DNA from: JAITVM01 sp031551135
Lineage (GTDB): Bacteria > Bacillota > Clostridia > Lachnospirales > JAITVM01
NCBI GenBank assembly: GCA_031551135.1
Contig: JAVBOA010000003.1
Span: 77,797-141,796 of the forward strand
DNA length: 64,000 bases
Direction: 5' to 3'
Under the pieces are notes generated by a model. The model worked only from the letters and a program-made list of their open reading frames with translations, made no database searches and was not told where the DNA came from. The first letter of the stretch is position 1. The number at the start of each line of letters is the position of its first letter. The position numbers were made by a program, and so were the translations under genes. Positions 34,148-41,963 of this stretch are shown here, one piece after another.

Positions 34148-35881
34148 TTAAAATTCTACTGCCGATACACAGGACACAAAAGCTACAATCTCTTCTTCTC
34201 CGCTAAGTTCTCGCTCTTTGAGGTTTGCAAACATGTTGGCGTATGCCACTGCCGAATATCGGTCTTTTCTCATGCCCGACTGTTCAAAAACTCGAATTTT
34301 GCCGTTTACGATATCATGAGAAAGATTGATTGTCTCATTGATTAGCAATGATGTTTGATAAAATGGAGATTGTAATAAAACTTGATTCTCAACTGAGAGC
34401 TTGTGGTATGATTTATTTACTGAAAATTTATCGTTTGCTTCTATTTCGCTGATCAATAAACGCAGCTTGCTTCGCTTTAAACAATCACGTAAAGAGACAG
34501 CCGCATCGTTATTAAATTGCTGGTTTGCTTTCACGCTAAATATTATCTTGGGAGCATTTATATCTTTGCATCTTTCAGCCATGTCTTTGTCATTTAGGCA
34601 AGACCATGCAGGGTATACAAGACCTCTCTCTTCGTCAATAATCTCTCTTACTAAATTGTCGTACACACCGATACCAACACCAAGGCAGTCCACTACAACA
34701 AAGTCGCATTCCAGATCATCATATAACTGCTTTAATCTAACTGACTGGTCATAGGTATGTCCACCGTTCAATGTTTCAATATATATCAGATTTCTTATAT
34801 ATTGATTGTTTTTCGTAGGGATTAGCTGCAACACAGCGAAACAGGTATTGTCATTCTTGGAGCCGCCCTGAGTTGCAATGTCCATAGCAATAATTCTTAG
34901 CTCACCATTAACTTTGTGTGAGTACTTTATTTTTGGATCATTAAGCATTTCATAATATGGTTCAGGATAAATCGGCATAGGAAGAACTCTGTTCAGTTCC
35001 ATGTCGTTAAACGCAAAGAAGGCATTGGTAGCTTCGCCGAAGAACAATGTCTCCATCTCCATGCTCCAACTTATCATATTGAAATCTTCTTCTTGCATTT
35101 CATCAATAATCTGTTGTTTTGGGTAATAGCCTTCGCTCACCGGCAACTGATAAGGGAATCCAACACAAAGATAAGAATCGCCTTTAATCATTGATTTGAA
35201 AAATGCCTTAAACTTGTCCCAAGAATAATGATGTTTAAAAAATGCTGATGATATATATGTCTCTCTGTTTGGTTCTTTTGGATAGTTTTTGTATTCAGGC
35301 TTATTGTAGAAATTTGGAGTTCTCTGTCCGGCCTTGAATTTTCGAAGAACACTATCCAATATGTTTTTAAGTATCTGTACGAATTCATCAGCAAATACCC
35401 AGTTACTTCTCGCCGATCTCGCTGATTGTCTAGCTGTTGCAACCGATACCATAGAACCATTCTTCCACTGAATAAAAGCATTGCTCGGCGTAGTGTTCCA
35501 ATCGGAGATTTCGTTACGTAAGTTTGGTGAGCGAGGCATAAATTCGTCAACAATCTTTTTAATTACATTCGTTGACTGACCACGGTTTCCGGCAGATATT
35601 GTAACCTTAAGGTTTGGTCTAAGCGTACAGTCTGCTACGATGGCGGCGGCTCCCACCTGAGATTTTCCCATACCACGACTTGCAAATATCATGCAGTAAG
35701 TATATTTTAGAATAATATTTATTAAAATCTGCTGAAATGGTCGAAGCCAAGTCATTCCAAAGTAATCAATCAAGAGCCTGTGTGGGTTCGCTCTATAGAA
35801 TGAAGTCCATATTCCCACACCCTCATTAATCCGATCTACTTTAGAACGACACTTTGATTTGCGTTTTTTTGTTTTCGTCAA
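34148..35881 (-). CDS. terL: Terminase large subunit
   Basis: 577 aa. A TTG start overlaps the previous stop (TTGA) and lies 9 nt after GGCGG. The ATPase half has Walker A FASRGMGKSQ (about 66-75) and Walker B WVFADEFV (about 161-168). The nuclease half has acidic sites in IIAMDIATQGGSKND (about 330), DFVVVDCLGVG (about 394) and KDRYSAVAYANMF (about 540). It packages and cuts the phage DNA with the portal. All expected motifs are intact. Confidence 0.93.
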   Translation of the reverse strand: MTKTKKRKSKCRSKVDRINEGVGIWTSFYRANPHRLLIDYFGMTWLRPFQQILINIILKYTYCMIFASRGMGKSQVGAAAIVADCTLRPNLKVTISAGNRGQSTNVIKKIVDEFMPRSPNLRNEISDWNTTPSNAFIQWKNGSMVSVATARQSARSARSNWVFADEFVQILKNILDSVLRKFKAGQRTPNFYNKPEYKNYPKEPNRETYISSAFFKHHYSWDKFKAFFKSMIKGDSYLCVGFPYQLPVSEGYYPKQQIIDEMQEEDFNMISWSMEMETLFFGEATNAFFAFNDMELNRVLPMPIYPEPYYEMLNDPKIKYSHKVNGELRIIAMDIATQGGSKNDNTCFAVLQLIPTKNNQYIRNLIYIETLNGGHTYDQSVRLKQLYDDLECDFVVVDCLGVGIGVYDNLVREIIDEERGLVYPAWSCLNDKDMAERCKDINAPKIIFSVKANQQFNNDAAVSLRDCLKRSKLRLLISEIEANDKFSVNKSYHKLSVENQVLLQSPFYQTSLLINETINLSHDIVNGKIRVFEQSGMRKDRYSAVAYANMFANLKERELSGEEEIVAFVSCVSAVEF

Positions 35882-36987
35882 CTCTCGTCACCGCCAGCTT
35901 CGGAGTCATTTGCCCCAAACCCATTTTCGAGCAAGTAATCGTACACATCATCACTATCTGCGTGTTCAAGTTCCGGAATCTCAACTCGAAAGCGATCCAT
36001 CTCGTCCTCGTATATTTTTGCATACCTGTTTTTAAGACCGAGCATTTTACACAAATGCCCAATAAAATAGACGGTTATCATTTTCATGATACCGTCAATG
36101 TCTTTCCAGCAATCTAATGGCTCAGGTATGGGTTCTTCATTCTCAAACATGTCAATCATAACGCCAATGGGCTTTTCACCGGCTTTTTCATTTGCGTCCT
36201 CCAATTTTGGAGTCAGATTAGCCCTATCGAGTGTTTTCTGAAAAGTGTCAGTCAATTTTGAGTATAAATCGATTTTCCCATCAAGTAATGCCTTGTTTTG
36301 TTGAAGTTTAATGATACAAAGCTCTTTAACAAGGGACTCCCTGTTCTTTCCTTCGATAATTGTTCTTGCTTTCCAGTCAGCAAACTCGTTGTTCAAAAAA
36401 TCCATCTCATCAGGAGTAAAGCCGAATCCCCATGTTTTTAAACTGGATTTCGAGATCTTAACATTCTCTTCTTTTAACCTATCAAAATCCTCAACGCTGG
36501 TGATTACGTCCCCTTTTTCTCGCTCTTTTAACTCTGCCATATAAGAATCATATGTTTTGCCTGCATATTGGCTCATATTGCACTGCCTGATCAGCGACTT
36601 AATCCGGCTTTGGTCAGTGCCGGTCTTTCTCGAAGATTCCAGTAGGCTTTCAGTTAAATATATGTCCCAATGCAAGCACATTCTTCTAATTGCATCATCC
36701 TGATTGCCAAGAATTTTTGTATATTGGTCTGTAAATTTGTCAATACAGCGGCTGCAAATAGGCAGAAAACGGTTGTTACCGTAAAAGAACGGAGACTGCG
36801 AGAATGGGAAATTCCCTTTCTGTGTCCTATATTCTTCACCACAGGCACAACACTTGAAAGTAGCTGACTGAGGTTTTATAACATCAGGTTTATTTGGCAT
36901 TACTTGATCTTTGACTGTAGAGTTTAATATTGATTCTGCGGGAGCCAATGTTCCCTTTTTGCTTATTTTTGGTATCCGTCCAGCCAA
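35878..36987 (-). CDS. Zinc-finger protein, putative small terminase subunit
   Basis: 369 aa, TTG start after GCGAGGG. A Cys4 zinc finger occupies about 47-82 (CCACGEEYRTQKG..., CSRC). A helical middle contains a segment (SLIRQCNMSQYAGKTYDSYM) that could be a DNA-recognition region. An acidic C-terminus ends the protein. It overlaps terL by 4 nt and immediately precedes it, which is the usual place of the small terminase. It is larger than classic small subunits. The name is inferred from position. Confidence 0.6.
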   Translation of the reverse strand: MAGRIPKISKKGTLAPAESILNSTVKDQVMPNKPDVIKPQSATFKCCACGEEYRTQKGNFPFSQSPFFYGNNRFLPICSRCIDKFTDQYTKILGNQDDAIRRMCLHWDIYLTESLLESSRKTGTDQSRIKSLIRQCNMSQYAGKTYDSYMAELKEREKGDVITSVEDFDRLKEENVKISKSSLKTWGFGFTPDEMDFLNNEFADWKARTIIEGKNRESLVKELCIIKLQQNKALLDGKIDLYSKLTDTFQKTLDRANLTPKLEDANEKAGEKPIGVMIDMFENEEPIPEPLDCWKDIDGIMKMITVYFIGHLCKMLGLKNRYAKIYEDEMDRFRVEIPELEHADSDDVYDYLLENGFGANDSEAGGDES

Positions 36988-37016
36988 ATAAAACCCTCGC
37001 TTTCATTTTTTTGAAT

Positions 37017-37307
37017 TTAAAGTCTCAAATCTTCACCTGTAATTTCACTGTAGTCAGATATCAACTTCTCGGTAACTTTAAAAATGAAATTTGTGGGTTT
37101 CTTGTCAGTATCTTCTGGCTTGTGTAACGGCTTAATATCTGCAACAACATTGCCCAGTTTAATCAGTTTTCTAGCGATTGATGCGTCAGGAATCGCTTTA
37201 AACTCCTTAGGAGTTGCAGTCATAATCTCAACGTCATTCACCTGTTCATCGCCTTCTGTTGGCATCACTGCTAATTCTAAATTGTAATCATTTTTTTTAC
37301 GAAACAT
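37017..37307 (-). CDS. Small phage protein of unknown function
   Basis: 96 aa from ATG 37307, chosen because it lies just after the stop of the recombinase fragment; a longer reading would overlap that gene. It has VMPTEGDEQVNDVEIMTATPKEFKAIP and a C-terminal FIFKVTEKLISDYSEITGEDL. The ribosome site is weak (GAGAG). No family recognised. It lies between recombinase and putative small terminase. Confidence 0.5.
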   Translation of the reverse strand: MFRKKNDYNLELAVMPTEGDEQVNDVEIMTATPKEFKAIPDASIARKLIKLGNVVADIKPLHKPEDTDKKPTNFIFKVTEKLISDYSEITGEDLRL

Positions 37308-37335
37308 ATATTTTTCACGCTCTCTTATCGTCTTT

Positions 37336-38040
37336 TTAAAGGTCGGTAAAATTCGCCTTCTTAACTTCTTTAATTCCATTTTCATCAAAATACTTTGCAA
37401 GTTCATCTTCCTGCGAAGAGTCTTTGTAGACCGACACCAGATCAAGTGTACTCCAGCCGTTTATATACTGTATTACATCATCAGGAAGCGATTGCTGCGA
37501 CAAATACGTCGTAAAGAAATGTCGCAAGCAATGAAAATAGAAGTCAACTTGCAGTATTTTGCTAAATCCAATCGCCCAAGTGTTTAAGGTGTTTGGGTTA
37601 AGTTGAACCCAATTCATTGTGGCTTGATCTCGCTTGACAAACAGCCACTCGCTATTCACTCCAAGCTCTCTTCTGTGCTTTAGCCACATGTCTAAATATG
37701 GCTTAAATTTATTCACCAAGACAAATTTATTCAGGAGTTTTCCGTTTCCCCTGCCTTTTGTCTTTATTTTCTCTGGAGTTTTATATAATGACCCATAAAT
37801 GATGTGTTCATCAGAAAAGAAAGAAACTTTAAATCTAGGCAACTCACTTTTTCTAGCTCCGGAATAAGCTGCTAGAGCAATAATGCAAGCCCTCTGATAT
37901 TCGCCTTTGTCTACCAGCGTTTTAAGTAACAGCTCAAGCTGTTCTTCTGATAACACAGTTTTTTCTCTGATTTTTTCATTTACCGAATACGCCGTAAAGC
38001 ACCTTGCTTCAGCAATGGGGATATAAGGCGTATTTTTAAA
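37336..38040 (-). pseudogene. Tyrosine recombinase, C-terminal catalytic half, split by IS200/IS605
   Basis: The catalytic domain carries all active-site residues by eye: Arg in AYSGARKSEL, Lys in the KTKGRGNGK hairpin, HCLRH (H-x-x-R), W in INGWST and the nucleophile Tyr in VSVYKD. The first residues readable in this frame upstream of about 38040 belong to the transposon. Its other half lies at 39674-40057. With the inserted DNA removed (boundaries about 38041-39673) the two halves join in frame, so the gene was broken by a recent single insertion. It may still produce a fragment or be restored by precise excision. Confidence 0.85.
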
Positions 38041-38045
38041 ATTAA

Positions 38046-38078
38046 TTGTATTATAAATGAGATTGTAATATAATACAA
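38046..38078 (+). repeat. Left-end hairpin of the IS200/IS605 element
   Basis: Perfect 10-bp stem TTGTATTATA / TATAATACAA with a 13-nt loop just upstream of tnpA. In this family such subterminal hairpins are bound by the Y1 transposase on single-stranded DNA. Confidence 0.8.
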
Positions 38079-38080
38079 CT

Positions 38081-38542
38081 ATGAAATATAAATCTAATAA
38101 TAATGTAGTATATTCTTGCAAATATCATGTTGTATGGTGTCCTAAATATCGGCGTAAAGTTTTAGTCGGAATAATAGCTGAGCGTTTAAAGGAGTTGATT
38201 ATGGAAAGATGTTCAGAAATAAACGCCGAAATCATTGAATTGGAGATAATGCCGGATCATGTGCATTTGCTTATAGAGGTTGATCCTCAATTTGGAATAA
38301 ATAAAGCCGTACGTAGTATAAAAGGATTTTCTTCTTATACTTTGCGAAAAGAGTTTAAGGAATTGACCACAAGACTACCAACATTATGGACGAACAGTTA
38401 TTTTGTATCTACAGTAGGTGGTGCGCCGTTAGCCGTAATAAAGCAGTATATTGAAAATCAAAAAACTTCAGAGAGGAGGAAAAAGAATGATAACAATTCA
38501 AGTAAAAATCAAACCAACAAAAGAACAAGCAAAAATACTTAA
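38081..38542 (+). CDS. tnpA: IS200/IS605 Y1 (HUH) transposase TnpA
   Basis: 153 aa. It has the HUH motif in IMPDHVHLLIEVDP (about 65-78) and the catalytic tyrosine in AVIKQYIENQ (about 125). YSCKYHVVWCPKYRRKVLVG near the start is the family hallmark. It cuts and joins single-stranded DNA at the hairpin ends (peel-and-paste). The gene overlaps the 5' end of tnpB in another frame, suggesting coupled translation. Confidence 0.93.
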   Translation: MKYKSNNNVVYSCKYHVVWCPKYRRKVLVGIIAERLKELIMERCSEINAEIIELEIMPDHVHLLIEVDPQFGINKAVRSIKGFSSYTLRKEFKELTTRLPTLWTNSYFVSTVGGAPLAVIKQYIENQKTSERRKKNDNNSSKNQTNKRTSKNT

Positions 38543-39545
38543 TCAAACAGCTAAAGAATATGTATTTGCCGCTAATACCTTAATTGAATATATCAATAAT
38601 CAATCGATATTTCCAAAGCTTTCAACCAAAGACTTTTCTGCAGAGCTACCAAGCTCGGTAAAAAATGAAGTTCTTAATACAGCTAAATCGGTAGTGAAAA
38701 AATTCAGAAAAGGAAAGTGTGAATCTTTGCCAGTTTTAAAAAAAACCATAATAACATGGAATAATCAGAATTATAAAATTCTGGACGGCATAATTGAATT
38801 TCCTGTATGGATAGATGGCAAAAGTAAACGAATCAAAGTGAAAGCAATATTCACAGAATATCAATCGGAGAAGCTTAATTTCAGACTCGGAAGCTTGCGA
38901 ATCTTAAAAAGAAACCACAAATGGATAGCACAAATAGCAGTTGACATAACTAGCACTGATAATCAAGGAAATCGAGAAATGGGAATTGATTTAGGTATAA
39001 AAATACCTGCAGTTGCAGTTGTAAATAATGGGAAAACAAAATTCTTTGGTAATGGACGCAAAAATAAATATATCAAACGGAAATATAGAGCTAAGCGCAA
39101 AAGGCTTGGTAAAGCCAAAAGACAAAAAGCTATTAAAAAGCTTAATAATAAAGAACAGCGTTGGATGCGCGATCAAGACCATAAAATCAGCAAAGCTATT
39201 ATTGAGTTTGCAAAACGGAGTAATGTTTCAATAATCCGATTGGAACTGTTGCAAAATATACGCAACACGGCAAGAACAAGCCGTAAAAACGAAAAGAATC
39301 TACATACATGGTCATTTTATCGATTGGCGCAATATATCGAATACAAAGCAAATCTTGCAGGTATAAAGGTCGAGTATGTTGACCCGAAATATACAAGTCA
39401 AATCTGTCCAAGCTGTAGCAAGCTTAATAAAGCAGCAGATAGAAAATATAAATGTGCTTGCGGATATAAATCACACCGTGATAGAGTCGGCGCAATCAAT
39501 ATAATAAATGCGCCTGTGGTTGTTGGTAACAGACAATCAGCCTAA
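38487..39545 (+). CDS. tnpB: TnpB RNA-guided endonuclease
   Basis: 352 aa from ATG 38487, preceded by GAGGAGG. The RuvC-like parts are intact: Asp in MGIDLGIKIPAVAVV (about 175), Glu in IIRLELLQNIR (about 255) and Asp in SHRDRVGAINI (about 335). The zinc knuckle CPSCSKLNKAAD..YKCACG lies between. It looks active. Known members use an RNA from the right end of the element to cut DNA that lacks the insertion. Confidence 0.92.
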   Translation: MITIQVKIKPTKEQAKILNQTAKEYVFAANTLIEYINNQSIFPKLSTKDFSAELPSSVKNEVLNTAKSVVKKFRKGKCESLPVLKKTIITWNNQNYKILDGIIEFPVWIDGKSKRIKVKAIFTEYQSEKLNFRLGSLRILKRNHKWIAQIAVDITSTDNQGNREMGIDLGIKIPAVAVVNNGKTKFFGNGRKNKYIKRKYRAKRKRLGKAKRQKAIKKLNNKEQRWMRDQDHKISKAIIEFAKRSNVSIIRLELLQNIRNTARTSRKNEKNLHTWSFYRLAQYIEYKANLAGIKVEYVDPKYTSQICPSCSKLNKAADRKYKCACGYKSHRDRVGAINIINAPVVVGNRQSA

Positions 39546-39673
39546 GATACTATAGTGTACTGTCTTAGGACGGGGCAATGGCATGCCCCTTATCTTGGAG
39601 AACTACGGTTAGCAGAAATGCACTATCGATTATCATCCAAGAATCCCCTGACTTTAGTCATGGGGAGTGTCAA
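39546..39673 (+). ncRNA. Right end / omega RNA (reRNA) region of the TnpB element
   Basis: The 128 nt between the tnpB stop and the right boundary contain several stems, including GGGGCA..TGCCCC (39574-39590 area) and CCCCTGACT/AGTCATGGGG (39645-39665). In this family the 3' end of the tnpB transcript forms the scaffold, and the sequence just outside the boundary is the guide. Here the guide would begin TGGACTCTCAATC, i.e. recombinase-gene DNA. The RNA itself is inferred. Confidence 0.6.
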
Positions 39674-40057
39674 TGGACTCTCAATCTTTTTTACAATTGA
39701 ACGATAATTTGGAAATTCATCGTCCAAAATGTTCTCAATAAAAGATGAAAGTCCGGAAAGAGTAGATTTTAGTCTTCTAACTCTTGCCGGACTATTTTTA
39801 TTGGTGTTGAGTAAATAGTTTTGGTAAGCAATAATGTCTCGTTTGGAAATTTCTACAAAGAATTTATTGTCAGCATTCAGCAGAACCCAACAGAAAAATA
39901 TCTCCACGTCGTTCTTATAGGACTTAATTGTCAGCTCAGCTCTTTGAACCGACTTCAAATAGTTCAAGTAGTCGTCAAGAAGCCTGATGTTTTTGGGATT
40001 GACCTTTGCCAGAAGCTCAGGGTTTGTTATATTGTTTTGTTGCGTTTTCCTTGCCAT
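39674..40057 (-). pseudogene. Tyrosine recombinase, N-terminal (arm/core-binding) half, split by IS200/IS605
   Basis: ATG 40057 after GAGGTGA. About 128 native residues: RLLDDYLNYLKSVQRAELTIKSYKNDVEIFFCWVL..ISKRDIIAYQNYL is the SAM-like DNA-binding domain of XerC-type recombinases. Native sequence ends at KKIESP; the next residues come from the transposon and stop at 39623. The partner half is at 37336-38040. Confidence 0.85.
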
Positions 40058-40085
40058 ATGGCGCAGTCACCTCTCGTATCAAGAA

Positions 40086-40700
40086 TTAAAAAATTTCATC
40101 AATATCATCGATTATTTTGTCACAAATACCAAGACTCAAAGATTCTTCGGCATAAATATACCATTCTTTGCTCTTGTTTCTATTAAACAGTTTTGTATCG
40201 ATGTTGGTTCTTTCCAGAATGTATTTTCTCATGATTTCAATTGCTTTTTTGTAGTTTTGCATTGCGGCTTCCGTTTGCTCGTATGTACCGGCAGCCCCGC
40301 CTGAACCGGAGTGAATTAAAAACTGACTCCAATTGAATGTCAATCTCTTGTGTCCGGCAAGAAAAATCAAGATTCCAGCACTCATGGCGACACCAAAATT
40401 AATCGTTATGATAGGCGTTTTTGACAATCTACAAACATCAATCATTGTAAAAGTCGAATCAATATTGCCGCCATACGAAAATATGCAAATTTTTATCGGT
40501 TCACGATCTTCTGATGGAATTCCTGCATCTCGCTTGTTAATCTCAATGATAAGCTTTACAACATCAAGCAGATTATCGTCTATCGAAAAGTCAATCCAAA
40601 TTACTCTGTCCTGCACATTCTTGTAGAACTGCAACAGACTGGGATCAGGCAACTTAATGTTTTCAAGATTTTCTGGGATTTGAACTAAAATATTTTCCAC
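40086..40700 (-). CDS. ClpP-like (S14) serine protease
   Basis: 204 aa, GTG start after GAGG. Catalytic Ser107 is in VAMSAGILIF and His130 in FLIHSGSGG. The position of the catalytic Asp of ClpP aligns with Glu179 in SKEWYIYAEESLSLGICDKI. FSYGGNIDSTFTMIDV matches the ClpP oxyanion region. It lies far upstream of the head genes, so it is less likely to be the prohead protease; a role in host or phage protein turnover is possible. The Asp to Glu change is worth noting. Confidence 0.75.
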   Translation of the reverse strand: MENILVQIPENLENIKLPDPSLLQFYKNVQDRVIWIDFSIDDNLLDVVKLIIEINKRDAGIPSEDREPIKICIFSYGGNIDSTFTMIDVCRLSKTPIITINFGVAMSAGILIFLAGHKRLTFNWSQFLIHSGSGGAAGTYEQTEAAMQNYKKAIEIMRKYILERTNIDTKLFNRNKSKEWYIYAEESLSLGICDKIIDDIDEIF

Positions 40701-40720
40701 TGAACCACTTCCTCGCTTTT

Positions 40721-41941
40721 TTAGTCAAGAAGGTCGGCCAGCTCAGCTACCTTGCTTCTCTCCGTTTTTTGTAATTCAACATACCCAAATAGGGGATTAT
40801 TTTTAAGCCCGTTTACAATCGCTACGAGGCCATTATTATTTTCAAAGACATGATCATCGACCTGTTTAATATCTCCATTTATCCATAATTCAGAACCATC
40901 ACCAATACGAGTGATCAATAGCTGAATATGTTCTTTTGTCATATTTTCTGCCTCAGAGCAAATGATAATAGAGTTTTTGAAATCTCTTCCTCGAATTGAT
41001 CCAAAATGCTCTATAACAATCTTACCTTGACCCAAAAGCATATCCAAGCCGTCTTCGCCGCCAACATGGTCAGCAAACGGCATTGCAAAAGGTTTAAGCT
41101 TATCATCCTTCGTGCCGGGCAAAAATCCAATATCTTTTGAGTTTTTGACAGATATGTTATTGCGAATCCAAATGATTTTGTCAAATTTACGTTTGTGTAT
41201 AAGATCAAGTGCGGTTGAAGCCATAAGAAAGTCCTTACCGCTACCAGCCTTGCCACGCAAAACCTTTACTTTAGTTATGTCATCCTGAAGCAGATCAAAA
41301 GCCAGCTCCTGTTCAATGTTCCTCGGCTTAATCTTGCCGACAAAAGCGTTGTTAATCTGTTTGTACTTAACCTGCTCGAAATATGTACCCGTCCACTTAA
41401 GTTTATCCACGATTTCTTCTGACCCATTTCTGAGCAGCAAATATTCGTTAATATTGCAATCAAATCTATTTAGCGACATATTTGAGTAGATGGCAGCGAG
41501 GTCTTCATCAGTGGTGTCCACGGTCTTATAACCTTTATAAGCTTCTTTATCTTGAACTTCTATTTCGCCGAGCCGAAGGTCAAAAATATCTTTTGCAATT
41601 AATCCGCAAAACAAGTCATTTGTCACAAATTCGGATTCTTTGTATTCAGATGCACTTGAAATTATTAAATTATCTGGGGTAATCGGCATATTGTGCCTTG
41701 TGCATATATCTAAGTGACGCTGGGAAACGACAATAACGTGATAAAGCTCAGTATTGTCTTTCAGAAACCTAACAGCTTTTCTGGCTCTAAACTTTACATC
41801 GCTGTCTTTTGAGGCCGAGACTTTGATATTCTCAAGCTCTTTAATGGTTTCAGAGGAAATAAGAAATTTTTCACTACTGTTTCTTAGAGCGTCAAGGTAC
41901 GATGGATTCAAAAGAATATTTGTATCAAGGAATTTTATCAT
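40721..41941 (-). CDS. PIN-PhoH (PhoH2-type) protein
   Basis: 406 aa, ATG after AGGAAG. The N-terminal PIN nuclease domain (1 to about 150) starts with FLDTNILLNP and has further acidic residues in TTDEDLAAIY. The C-terminal PhoH ATPase has Walker A RGKAGSGKD (about 225-233), IRNNISVKNSKDIGFLPGTKDDKLKPF and WINGDIKQVD. The usual Walker B 'LDEAQN' reads CSEAEN here, i.e. the Asp is replaced by Ser. PIN-PhoH proteins are reported as RNA helicase/RNase enzymes; a role in RNA handling during infection is inferred. Confidence 0.85.
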   Translation of the reverse strand: MIKFLDTNILLNPSYLDALRNSSEKFLISSETIKELENIKVSASKDSDVKFRARKAVRFLKDNTELYHVIVVSQRHLDICTRHNMPITPDNLIISSASEYKESEFVTNDLFCGLIAKDIFDLRLGEIEVQDKEAYKGYKTVDTTDEDLAAIYSNMSLNRFDCNINEYLLLRNGSEEIVDKLKWTGTYFEQVKYKQINNAFVGKIKPRNIEQELAFDLLQDDITKVKVLRGKAGSGKDFLMASTALDLIHKRKFDKIIWIRNNISVKNSKDIGFLPGTKDDKLKPFAMPFADHVGGEDGLDMLLGQGKIVIEHFGSIRGRDFKNSIIICSEAENMTKEHIQLLITRIGDGSELWINGDIKQVDDHVFENNNGLVAIVNGLKNNPLFGYVELQKTERSKVAELADLLD

Positions 41942-41963
41942 AAAAACTTCCTTTGCATTTTAT

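Larger units (their letters stand above)
38041..39673 (+). mobile_element. IS200/IS605-family insertion sequence (tnpA + tnpB), complete
   Basis: The element of about 1.63 kb has a left-end hairpin (38046-38078), a Y1 transposase, a TnpB gene and the typical right end: a hairpin CCCCTGACT..AGTCATGGGG followed by GAGTGTCAA. It lies opposite to the phage operon. The outer boundaries were set by requiring the split recombinase halves to rejoin in frame; they could be off by 3-6 nt at the left. There are no terminal inverted repeats or target duplication, as expected for this family. Confidence 0.9.
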
